DNA from: Basidiobolus meristosporus CBS 931.73
Lineage: Eukaryota; Basidiobolomycota; Basidiobolomycetes; Basidiobolales; Basidiobolaceae
Length of the DNA: 64,000 bases
Direction of reading: 5' to 3'
NCBI GenBank assembly: GCA_002104905.1
Contig: MCFE01000209.1
Coordinates: forward strand, 62,001-126,000
The position numbers and the translations under genes were made by a program. The notes below the pieces were generated by a model. The model searched no databases. It was not told where the DNA came from and saw only the letters and a program-made list of their open reading frames with translations. This document shows positions 36,244-47,339 of the stretch, in pieces; positions within the stretch are counted from its first letter, which is position 1, and every line of letters starts with the position of its first letter.

Positions 36244-37515
36244 GAAGTTGATTTTATTTTGCTGTAACATAGATGTTACCTCTGAGTGTGTAGCTTCTCA
36301 TGGACTTTTCTGCTGCCTTCTCAAGTATCAATATTCCATTATCCTTGAGTGATAGGATTACTGGATCACATCCAGTGTGCTACATAGTGCAAATCTGGCT
36401 TAAGTATCTTATAACTATATTTAGAAATTGACTGTGTATTGTCTATTCTGATATGTCTCATCTGAATTGGTTATCCACTTAGATCTGACATAACTAATCA
36501 CAGGCTTGATCATATCTGATCAAATAAACTTTCTTAAAGAGCCATATCTCTCAGCGTCTTGGTAGCAGATATTATTACTAAAATGTGGCCTTTAGCTGGG
36601 AGCTGCAAGTAACTCAATTTGATCATAATAGCATGAATAACATTTGATTCATTCTGATATATATGATTGGCAATCACTGAACGCTAAGTGCTATATGTAC
36701 TAATATAGGGCAACTAGTACTTTCCTCAATATTGTTTCATATACTCTCCACTGTGTGTACATAGAATATATGCATATACTATTGGTCAGGATCTCCAGTA
36801 CCACTTTTCTTGATGGCAGTAGAAATTCCATGTTAAGATATTTATAGATATATCTCTTCCCACTCTTTCTAATACTTAATGTAAACATATAGCTTGTCTA
36901 ATAGGTGTCTCACAGAGCCTCAGTGTTTTTGCTACTACAAATAGTACCACTGATATATCATGCATACCACTCCAAAGATGATATGCCTGAGATCACTGAT
37001 TTTTGCCCAAATATATTGGTATTATATATCATTCTGATCCTCAGCTCAAGTGGCTACAGACTTATATAAATTTGCTGCAGAAATGCATGTGCTTGACTGA
37101 CTGAAATAGTCTAATACACACCCAGGTACATGTAGATCCTCATCATAGCTCTCTTATGCTATGATATTAAGGATTATATCATTAATACCTATATTGTGTA
37201 TTATACTCTTTATTGATCTGGACTCCTTGCTGGGATTATATATTCCTCAACACTTCATCATTCTGCATATTTCATAATTTGAAGTTTGTCCACCATGCTC
37301 TCCTTGGCATATGACCTCTTTCTTCCCCTAAGTGTCTTCTTCAAGGGCTAATGACTCTCTTGCCATTACAATATATTCTACTTAGCAGCTCTCTGTAATG
37401 GCAGTCCTTTTTTTTTTCTAACTTCAGGTAGACAAAACAATCTCTCTCCTGAGTGAAGACACAGCAGTAAAGCAAAGTAGGCACCCAAGATATAGCAAGC
37501 TTGGTGCTCATCACC

Positions 37516-37864
37516 TGCTGAAATATCAGAGATATATATTGCAAGTGAAATGGAGAATTAAATGATTTACATGATAATTACCTGCTAATTTATTGAGTTG
37601 CTATCCAGTATTTGTACTTATTGCAGAACTACAGAAATGTAGCTGTTTTCTTATTATTAGGGGAAAATCAGAAGTAAATGTGCCAAGCTTCAGCTCATTT
37701 GGACAAGTTTCAGATATTCCTAGAATTCTGTACTTCACTAATTTCTGTTAATTTGCAAATATCTAACAAACTAATTTCTAAGCTAGTATACTGAGATATG
37801 TTGTTTCACTAGGTGCTAGTTCAAAATATATTAGTAATTAGGTGGTCTCCTGATTATTTCAACG
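37516..37864 (-). repeat. 5' LTR of copia F (349 bp)
   Basis: Partner of 33570-33918. Its minus-strand end abuts the half-tRNA primer site at 37503-37515. Confidence 0.8.
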
Positions 37865-38310
37865 CTAACTAGGGCAGGAGTGACCTGGCACCTAAGAAAG
37901 CTGAAATCATGAAGAATGTAAGCAGTCCCATAGCAAATTAGAGCTGGATCCTTTCTTGGTATGACTAACTGTTATTGGAGATTTAGCAGGTCCTTTGCAA
38001 GCACTGCAGCCCCTTTAACTGATACTCACAAGAGAGAAAACACCGTGAAGTGGGACATAGCCTGTGAGACTGCCTTTCATATGCTCAAGAATGAACTTGC
38101 TAAGCTGCCAAGATTAAGAATCCCAGACTTCACAAAAAAGCTTACTCTGTACACAGATGCTTCATATTATACAATTGGTGGAGTATTGAGCCAGGAACAT
38201 GAGGGAAAGGATTACCCAGTTGCTTGTGAGTCCAAGAAACTCAACTCAGCAGAACAAAACTATCCAGTGCATAGAAGGAGAAGCCTCCCATAATACACAT
38301 AATTAAGAAG
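37865..38310 (+). pseudogene. Gypsy E RT end and RNase H
   Basis: It continues E beyond copia F. 37961-38293 is open and reads CYWRFSRSFAST...[10 protein letters not shown] and [20 protein letters not shown], the RNase H start with its catalytic Asp. Coding ends at YPVH where an LTR-like block begins. Confidence 0.8.
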
Positions 38311-38661
38311 TGATATGGATATAAGGAACTTATCAAGAAATAGTGATAATAGTTGAACTGTTGTTTATTAATAAAGAAGCTCAGTATTTATACCTTTGTA
38401 GAAGTAATACAGCTGTAAACTAAGTAAGGAGGGTTTCTCAATATTCAGGAGCATTCTGTAACAGTTTCAAGGTTAGTACATAATTGTTAGTATTAGTGCT
38501 AATTTGATCCTGACTATAGGGGAATAATCATAAGATCAAAGATCTGAACAAAGTGGCAAAGTTAGAGCTGTAAATTAGTCTCACAGTGACCAAGACTAGT
38601 CCAGAACTGTTAGGTAAATTTTTAGCTGCTGAATGTTATCAAATAGTCCAATATTTCAACA
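38311..38661. repeat. Possible solo LTR (351 bp) of another family
   Basis: A block foreign to the gypsy body, TGATATGGAT...ATTTCAACA, contains TTAATAAAG and TATTTATACC signals. About 60 bp of host RNase H is missing across it and no target duplication is seen, so the limits are tentative. Confidence 0.45.
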
Positions 38662-39468
38662 GATGCCTCACTTGAGTATCTATTTACTCATGAACTATTA
38701 TCCAGAAGAATGACAAAATTGAGTTAATACATTCAGTCATTTGATATGGGAATTGTCTACTGCCCTTGGAAAAACAACATGGTTGCCCAGTCCTTATCAA
38801 GATTAGAAGAAGTTGCACAACTCAGTTTGATGCATGAGTCAGATTGGCCTAGCTTACTACCACAGTACTTGGAGGACTAAGCTATCCCTAATGAGGCTGA
38901 TGAAGATATCAAGAAGATAATCCAGGATGAAGCCAGCAAATTTGTAGTACCAGATGAAACACTATGCTAATTTGTTGATGGATTCCATATTGCCCATTGC
39001 CCTTATGTTGCTTACCTGGATTTAGTACATAAGACACATAAGGATATGGGAATATAGCATCAAAGGAACATATACCCTGTGAATGAGTCAAGAGCATGGT
39101 GAAGACTGATCATACCCCACTCAAGTATATGTTTACTCAGAGTGTACTGTTCAGAAGAATGACAAAATGGAGTGAATTCATTCAGCAATTTGATTTGGAG
39201 ATTGTCCACTGCCCTGGAAAAACAACATAGTTGCTGTTGCCTTATCAAGATTAGAGCAAGTTGCACAACTCAACTTGATGCACAAATCAGATTGGCCTAG
39301 CTCTTTACCAAAGTACTTAGAGGATCAAGCTATTCCTTATGAGGTGAGCATGGTGGCCAATAATGAAAAAAGCTATTGAGAAGCTAGTGAAAACATACCC
39401 AAATTGCAAAATGAACCAAGGCCAACCACAGAGAATGGCTGAGCTCTTTCCCTTGGCGCCAGTGAGAA
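38662..39468 (+). pseudogene. Gypsy E RNase H-integrase, rearranged with a partial repeat
   Basis: The segment from CTCACTTGAGTAT to the integrase linker (38670-39090) is followed at about 39098 by a second, similar run of the same region (39098-39350, again MTKWSEFIQQF and LSRLEQVAQL). It then jumps to the integrase zinc-finger end and stops at PLAPVR by the next LTR. So part of the region is present twice, and the integrase core is missing. Confidence 0.65.
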
Positions 39469-41030
39469 TGTTACAATCTACTGCTTGACTGTTTAAGTTG
39501 GATCAGTTTTTAGTCAAGTCAATAAGTTATGTGTTCAGCCTATCAGTATATCAGTGTTATCTCTCAAATCAGTAGCATTAGTCAGCAAATGAATTGGAAG
39601 GTCTTATCAGACAGAAATAGAAAATAAAGTATGATCCAATTGGGTGATGATGATTCATTCAAATGAGTCATCAGCCACATCCTACATTAGGGAATACAAT
39701 TAGTCAGCAACTGATATGACAAAATGTATATAAAGAGTGGCTGGAACTGTGGTAATGGAAAGTATTCCATTACTACAATATCTCTAAACTAATATTGCAC
39801 TCATTTCTTTATTTTGCTTTTTGCTATCATAGCACACAAGAGAAAGATCAAGAATTTCCAATTTGAAGAGCAAATGCTCCAGACCCTGACAAGCAATCCA
39901 CCCAAGAATATTATGTCATATAGAACACGTAGTAGCCAACACATGTTTCAAATTACAGCTCATTTGAAGCAGTACTTAAGGAGTTATGACCAAAAGAGTC
40001 CAACTATTATATATACTATGCCTTATTGCTAGGATTACTATGGTGACTTTGATTGCATGTAACTTTTGAACCAGCCAATCAAATCACGTGAAATTTTCAC
40101 AGGTGCTGCGCCTATGTCCGATCTGCGCCACTGTAGAATTGTAGCTTTGTATCACATGTATTGCTTGTGCAATTGCCCAAAAACTTTGATCCTTCAAGAT
40201 TTTCATATATATGACTTCCCCAGCTGAAAAATAAAGGGAGAGCCTCTCTTTCCAGAATCTCCACACTACTACTACAAGTTTAAAGGTTATAAGACTTCCC
40301 CTGCATCACTTGCACTGTTGAGTATTCTGACTTTGATCAGTACTACATCAGTAAAGAGACTGTAAAGCTCACAAGAATCCAATCTAAGTTCTACAAGAAA
40401 CTACCACTATTCTGTTGGAAAAGTCCCCTCTAAGAAACCCCTTTAGTCTAAAGACCCCTTTAGAGACCCCTTTAAGAAACCCCTTTACTCTAAAGAAGCC
40501 CCTTTAGGCACCCCTTTAGTGTAAAGTCCACTTTAGAGACCACTACAAGAAGCCCCTTTAGACACCCCTTTAGGTCTAAAGACCCCTTTAGAGACTTCTA
40601 CAACACACCCCTTTAGCTTAAAGGGGAGTTCAGAATTTCCATATTAGGAAATATTTTCTCAAAAAGGAAAGTGACTTCCAAATAAGGAAAAGTTACTATA
40701 AAAGTAAATAAGCCCATTAGTCGACAGAAGGTCAGAACACTGCTGTAGAAGTGATAAACACTGCCTACAGTATATTTTGAGCCAAGATTGAGGAAACTAG
40801 TGAAAGTTATATCTTCTATTGGTAGATCAAACTCCCAATAAACTATTTCAGTATTAGCATACTGGAAGTTGTTGTATATTGTTGATTAGCCTCTACATTG
40901 TAGAACAAGCCCCAAACTAATCATAATACAACACAACAGAACCTCAATAAAAATCAGTTCAAGTTTTAGTGAATACAATATTGGCTAAACTCCCTATTCC
41001 TCTACAACTCTTATACCAAGACTTGTAACA
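39469..41030 (+). repeat. D-family LTR of gypsy H, split by a solo LTR
   Basis: LTR halves 39469-39747 and 40943-41030 total 367 bp once the insert and one GAAC copy are removed. It serves as 5' LTR of H and closes copy E. TTGGTAGCAGC follows. Confidence 0.85.
39748..40938. repeat. Solo LTR of Z family, minus orientation (1,191 bp)
   Basis: A near-identical reverse copy of 35002-36243. GAAC flanks it on both sides (39744-39747, 40939-40942), a perfect 4-bp duplication. It has about ten CCCCTTT words where the other copy has about twelve, so the repeat tract has changed in length. Confidence 0.9.
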
Positions 41031-41039
41031 TTGGTAGCA

Positions 41040-44000
41040 GCAATAATTCTCCCAGATTGCAGAAGCTTTCAAAGCTAAGGTAATAGCTGCAGAAAACAAG
41101 TTATATTATGCAGCCTCCTACCTGGCAGATGCAGCTTTACAGTGGTGCCACACAAAGATCAGGTCAGTCACCATGATGGGATCCTCTACAATCTCTACCT
41201 GGGATAAGTTTGTGTTGGATATCAGGATGCTTCTGAGCCCCCACATCAGCAGACACTACTAAGAAGAAAGCTGAAAACACTCAGACCAAAAGGAATGGTT
41301 CAAGAGTACATCTACAAATGTAGATGCCTACTTGGACAAATTGAAAGAATGGACCCCCTGGAACAAGTGGAATACTTCATTGATGGGTTAAAGCAAAGAA
41401 CTTGCAAGGAAGTGTAATATCAAAGACCTCAGACTATTGAAGTAACCATCAAGACTGCTATTCACTGTGACTTGGCCATGTTTGAAGTTGGAAAGCCCAC
41501 AATGACTAATCAGTGAAGGCCATGATCACTATGAAAGAAGACCATCAGAAGCAGTGCCAATGAAAGTAGGTGCAATGCAGAAGAATCCTTCCTCAAAAGA
41601 TTGTAAGAAGAAAGGACTTTGCTTTAATTGCCACCAGCAGGGACATATTGCAAAGTACTAGCCTCAAAGAAGAAGTGGACACCAGCCATCAAGAGCCTTT
41701 AACCAAACTGAAGCCCTTGAGCACACTAACATGGATGAAGAACTTGGAGAAGACTCATAACTCAACTTCTATATGACAGAAGAATACATATCCCAGATAG
41801 CCTCAAACTCAGGACAGCTATTATATTTGAATGGAGTAATCAATGGAGTACCTACTAAGATCATGATAGACACAGTAGCATTGCATGAGAACATATCAGA
41901 GCAATTTGCCCTGAAAGCTGGCATCAACTCAGAACCCACCAAATCAACTTCAGTCTCAACAGCTGATGGGAACTCTCACATAATCAACCATATTACTTAG
42001 CCAGTAGGATGAAGATCAATGACTACAAAGAAGACCTACAGGCCCATACTTTTGGGAACTGCAAGTTTGACCTTGTACTTGGAAAATCTGGCAATTCTGT
42101 TGTAATCCATCAATGAGATGTAGAACCCATACCACTCAGATCCAGAAGGATAACAAGACCTATGAGCTATTACCTGCCAGACAGGATTTCAATTTGGTCA
42201 ATTCCAATGTATGTGAAGCAAGTGAACTTAGCAAGACACAGTTTGTAGGGCACTTAGAAAAGTCACCCAGATGTTCCTCATGGTAGTATTACAGAACGAT
42301 TCTTCTACTCCAGCACCTCAGATGATCCAGACTCTTTTGAAGGAATACTCAGATGTATTACCAGATGAGCTTGTAAGCCTACCACCAGTCAGAGACATGG
42401 ATCATGCCATCAACACAGGAAAGAGCCTGCCAGTGAGTAAGACACCTTGTAGAAGGAGTCCATTGGTGCTGGAAGAGATGAAGAGACAAATAGATCAGTT
42501 ATTGGAGCAAGGATATATCAGACCCAGCAGGTTACCTTTGGCAGCACCAGTACTTTTTGTGAAAAAGAAGGAAGGAATACTTAGGATGTTCATTGGCCAC
42601 AGAGCCCTCAATATGGCTACTGTTAAGAATAAGTACCCTATGCCTTGGATTGATGAGCTTTTGGACCAACTCAATGGAGCTACCATATTCAGCAAGATTG
42701 ACCTTATGTCAGGATTCAATCAGATTAGGGTGAAACCAGAAGACATCCCTAAGACAGCATTCAGGACCAGATATCAACATTACAAGTACCTAGTCATGAG
42801 ATTACATATAAAGCAAGACAGAAGAAGATCACTTGGTGCTCATTGAAAAGGTCTTGAAGAAGCCAAGAGTGAACAAGCTATATGGCAAGCTAGCAAATTG
42901 TGAGTTCTTGAAGGAACACATTGAATAACTAGGACACATAGTGACTAGCACACAAGTGACCTTACACCCCAAGAAGGCTGAAGTCATTAAAAATCTGAAG
43001 CAGCCCCATAGCGCATCAGAACTCAGAATATTCCTTGGAATGGTTTTCTGGTATTGAAGATTTCTCAATTCCTTTGCAAGTATTGCAGCCCCTTTAACTG
43101 ATATTCTCAAGAGAGACAGCACCATGATGTGGGACATAGCCTGTGAGACTGCCTTTCATATGCTCAAGAATGAACTTGCTAACCTGCCAAGCTTAAGAAT
43201 CCCAGACTTCAGAAAAGAGTTTACTCTATGCACAGATGCTTCATACTGTGCAATTGGTGGAGTACTAAGCCAAGAACATGAGGGAAAGGATTACCCAGTT
43301 GCTTTTGAGTACAAGAAGTTGAACTCAGCAGGACAGCACTATCCAGTGCATGAGAAGGAGAATCTTGCCATAATACACTGCCTGAGGACCTGGAGATGCT
43401 ACATTGAAGGAGTCAAGTGCACTGTGAAGACTGATCACACCTCTCCCAAGTGTATATTCACTCAGAAAGTACTCCCCAGAAGAATGAGTAGATGGAGTGA
43501 ATGCCTTCATCAATTTGACCTGAAGATTGTCTACTGCCCTGGGAACAACAACACAATTGCTGATGCCTGATTAAGATTAGACAAGTTGCACAACTCATCT
43601 TAGCGCATGAACCAGATTGGCCTAGCCTATCACCAAAGTACTTGGAGGACCAAGTCATTCCTAATAAGGTGGATGAAGAGATCAAGAAGATAATCCAGGA
43701 TGAAGCCAGCAAATTTGTGGTACAGGATGAAACACTCTACCAAATTGTTGATGGAAGCCCTGTTGCCTATTGCCCTTATGTTTCTTGCCTGGATTTAATA
43801 CATAAGGTACACAATGGATATGGACATCTTGGAATTGAAGGAACCTAAAGCCTTGTGAAAGCCAGAGCATGGTGGCCCAGAATGAAACATGACATTGAGA
43901 AGCTAGTGAAGACATACTCAAATTGCTAAATCATCCAAGGCCAACCACAGAGAATTGCCAAACTCTTTCCCTTGGAGCCTGTAAGACCATTCAAAAGATG

Positions 44001-44890
44001 GGGAATTGATTTTAATGGAAGACTGCCAACCACCAGGAAATGCAACCGTTGGATCCTAGTAGCAATTAGCCATGCCACTAAATGGCAAGTGGCTAACACA
44101 GTACCTATAGCCAGTGAACAAGAAGTTACAAGTTTTATCTACCATGAGATTCTTATTAGGTTTGGATGCCCTGTAGAGATTTTATCTGATAGAGGAGCCA
44201 ACTATATGGCAAAGACATTGGAAGCTTACCTGGAAATGCAGCAAATCAAACACTTGAAAACCTTGGCATATCACCCTAGAATTAATGGAGCCACTGATTG
44301 GTTTAATGGACTATTTGGAAAAATGCTGACCATGAATGCAAATGGAACAGTCAGTAGATGAGATGAGTATATAGACCAAGCACTTTTTGCATACAGAGTT
44401 AGAGTACACAACACTACCTAACAATTGCGATTTTACTTGGTGTATGGATGTGAACCAAGGATTCCAGGAGGTCTCACACAACCAAAGCTTACAGATGCCT
44501 TAGAAGATGAGTGCAATTAGCCAAGTAGCCACCAGCAGCTGGAACAAAGATGTCAAGAGGCACAGGCCAAAGTATCTCAAAGTGCAGAAAAGATGAAGCA
44601 GAGATTTGATAAGACTATATCACTAGAGGCAATCACAGTCAAGAACTTTGTATTGCTGAGAAACATCACTTGGAAGAAGTCTGAGGCACAATGGACAGGA
44701 CCTTTTAATATCATCAGAGTATGTTCATTAGCAACTCATCAACTAGTGGACAAACAAGGCCATATCCAGGAAGGCTTAATTCATAGAGGCTGACTCAAGC
44801 TTGCAAGACTTGTCAACTTTACTAAACCAATAAGATACTGGTGTCAAAAGAAAAGAAATTCAGGGGAGCCCTCTCAACTTCGGTACGGGA
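41040..44890 (+). pseudogene. Gypsy H gag-pol, decayed
   Basis: The first ~220 bp of gag are missing: 17 bp after the primer site the sequence reads QIAEAFKAK. Then come the zinc knuckle CFNCHQQGHIAKY (last Cys replaced by a stop) and a protease whose active site reads MIDTVALHE instead of MIDSGALHE. RT is open at 42271-42846 but has lost its YLDD block by a deletion near 42800. RNase H is at 43124-43570 ([19 protein letters not shown]), and integrase at 43642-44361 (RWGIDFNGRLP) and 44593-44793. Stops and frameshifts occur in each part. Confidence 0.85.
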
Positions 44891-44893
44891 GAA

Positions 44894-45262
44894 TGTTATG
44901 ATCTACAACTTGACTGTTTAAGTTAGGTCTGTTTTTAGTCAAATCAATTAGTTAAAGGTTTAGGTTATCAATATATCAGTGTTATCTAACAAATTGGTAG
45001 CATTAGTTAGCAAATGAATCAGCATATCCCTATCAGACAGAAATAGATATGTTGAGTAGGATCTAATTAGGTGATGATCATGCAATCAAATCAGTCATCA
45101 GCCATAACCTAACTTATGTAATACTATTAGTCAGCAATTAGTCTAGCAAGATATGTATAAGGAGCTGCTGGCACCTCAATAAAAATCTGTTTAAGCTTAA
45201 GTGAATATAATATTAGCCAAAGTCTCTATTTGGCTACAACACTTATACCAGGACTTGTAACA
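44894..45262 (+). repeat. 3' LTR of gypsy H (369 bp)
   Basis: TGTTATGATCTAC...CTTGTAACA, preceded by the purine tract GGTACGGGAGAA. CTGT follows, matching the CTGT before 30974. Confidence 0.85.
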
Positions 45263-45266
45263 CTGT

Positions 45267-46123
45267 AAGAAGTTTCCATCAATGTCATGAATGTTGCAGG
45301 GGCATTAGTGAGGCCAATATCAATGACTAAGTACTCATAGAGTCTATGTATGGTCCTGAATGCTGTCTTAGGGATGTCTTCTGAGGTCAATCTTACTGAA
45401 TATGGCAGCTTTATTGAGTTGGTTTAAAAGCTGATCAATCAAGGGAATGGGGTACTTAGTCTTCACAGTGATTGAGTCAAGGGCTTTGTAGTCAATGCAC
45501 ATCCAAAGATTTCCATCTTTCTTTGTCTTGAACAGCACAAGTGCTCCCCAGGGTGACTTGCAGGGCCAGATGTATCTTTGCTCCAACAATTGTTCAATTT
45601 ATATCTTCATGTCTTCAAACTCTATTGGACTCATCCTGTAAGGTGTCTTGCTAACTGGGGGGCAATTCTCTCTGTCAATAGCATGATTGAGGTCTCTGAC
45701 TGATGGTAGGCCAACAGGTTCCTTTGGAAGTACAACTGAATATTCTACAAGAGTCTGAACTCTCTGGGGAACTAGAGTAGAGGACTTATCTTCTGATACT
45801 GCCATAAGGAACATCCTTGCACCTTTCCAAAGTGCTATAGAACTGGGTTGTCTTAAGCTCATTTGTTTCTTGCACACTCAAGTTGACCAAGTTGAAGTCT
45901 AGGCTGGCAGGTAGTAGATCATAGGTCTGGATGCCTTTTTGGAACTGAGTGGTATGAGTTCTCCCAGTGATTGATGGATTGCAATTAAATGGGCACATTT
46001 TTGCAAGTACAAGGTGAAACTTACAGTTTCCAAACATGTAGACCTATAGGTACTATTGATAGTCATAAATCTTCATTTTTACTGGTTGAGTCATAAGGCC
46101 AATTATGTAAGAGTTCCCATCAG
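45267..46123 (-). mobile_element. Gypsy element L, protease to RT segment
   Basis: Minus-strand D-family coding. The protease end (45786-46037, FGNCKFHLVLAKMCPF) and the pre-RT linker (45599-45877, NHAIDRENCPPVSKTPYRMS) are followed by RT fingers (45368-45589, [17 protein letters not shown]). It runs up to the E/H insertion just before QEYL, the residues that start the 30973 piece. Gag is lost beyond 46123, where repeat R begins. Confidence 0.75.
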
Positions 46124-46706
46124 CAGGCAGGTGTACGCAATTGTATAGGTTGGTAAGCAGGAGGCAATAGTTTTTTCAATTTGAACTATATGTGGAATAC
46201 CCAAGGTAGTAGTGGGTAAGCAAATAAAGATGGGTGATTCTACAGTGGAATATATGAATTGCACATGGTGAGGTAGAAAAAGGAAATATCATTTGGTAAA
46301 TTGGTACAGTAGCATTATACAGAACCAGCGGTAGGCCATCATACTGCCAATGTGATGCCATCAGAGTCTTGCTGTGAGGCCGTCAAAATACCATCAAGTT
46401 TCTTGCCATTTAAGGCAATTGGATGTCCTGGCTGGTTGGATCCACTTAAAATAGTTGTAGAGTGCTAAAAGACTGCAACAATGCCATGCAATTATTGTCA
46501 CAGCACCAATTGAATCTTGTCAAGTTTTATCCCTTTATTTGGTTTTTAAAATTAGCAAAACACTGTGGTGATCCCATCATCAGATTATTAAGAGGGTCAC
46601 TAATTCTAAACTGCTGGTATTATGATAGCCTCTTAACAGGATCCTGATGGCTGATCCGGACTGGATCCACCAGTGGGACCAAGTTATTTTTCATAGGGAT
46701 ATGTTT
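46124..46706 (+). repeat. Family R distal part (R2), copy a
   Basis: From GGTTGGTAAGCAGGAGG to GACCAAGTTATTTTTCATAGGG. It aligns with 46745-47290, 48150-48700 and 49535-49860. It contains repeated GGATCC/GGATCTG and conserved blocks around TTGGTAAATTGGTAC and CAGAACTAGC. No coding is recognised. Confidence 0.65.
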
Positions 46707-47300
46707 GCAAGATGTATTTGTCACCAGCTATACAAGGTATATGGCAACTAGGCAAGGTCAGTAAGTAGGAGGCCATAGTTTTTTTTTTGACTCAAACTAT
46801 ATCTGAGATATCCAAGGTAGTAGTGGGTAAGAAAATAAAGAGAGGTGATTTTACAGTGGAATATATGAATTGCGCAAGGTGAGGTTGAAAATGGAGATAC
46901 CAGTTGGTAAATTGGTACAGTAGTATTATACAGAACTAGCTGTAGGCCACCAAACTGCAGTAATAGTGCCATCAGTGGCTTGCAATGAGTCCATCAAAAC
47001 ACTGCCAAGTGTTTTGCCATATAAGGCAGTTGGATGTACAGACCTGTTAGATCCACTCCACTAGCTGTAGAGTGCATTAAAACTGCAATAATGCCATGCA
47101 ACCCTTAGCAAAATACCACCCAAACAATGTCATGTTTTTTAACTTTATTTTGCGGTAAAATTGGCCAACTGCTGTTGTGATCCCATCATAAGATTGTGTA
47201 GAGGGTCATTTATTCCAAGCCGCTGGTATTGTAACAGTCCCCTAATGGGATCTGTTGTGGACCCACCCACAGGACCACATTATTTCTCATAGGGTACCAT
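46707..47300 (+). repeat. Family R distal part (R2), copy b
   Basis: It begins in the R coding tail (TTTGCAAGATGTATTTG) and continues with the whole R2 block, directly after copy a, so the two are in tandem. Confidence 0.65.
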
Positions 47301-47339
47301 GAGTACATTGGAAGCATTGGGAGTCATATGATGACATTG

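Larger units (their letters stand above)
33570..37864 (-). mobile_element. Degenerate copia-type element F (minus)
   Basis: Two 349-bp LTRs (33570-33918 and 37516-37864) with TG...CA ends, the right one ending CG. Flanks are GTAAC and CTAAC, a duplication with one change, inside gypsy E's RT. On the minus strand the base after the 5' LTR (37515 downward) reads GGTGATGAGCACC, two mismatches from the copia B site. The 3' LTR is preceded by GAGTAGGAG, close to GAGTGGGAG of B and C. Coding is too decayed to assign domains. A Z-family solo LTR lies inside it. Confidence 0.7.
30974..45262 (+). mobile_element. Gypsy composite E/H (D family), three LTRs
   Basis: LTR (30974-31323), pol of copy E, LTR (39469-41030, interrupted), pol of copy H, LTR (44894-45262). 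CTGT lies on both outer sides (30970-30973 and 45263-45266). With the 45-bp L piece, the outer flanks rejoin L's RT in frame order, so the whole composite occupies one insertion site. Sharing of a middle LTR points to unequal recombination between relatives after the first insertion. Confidence 0.7.
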
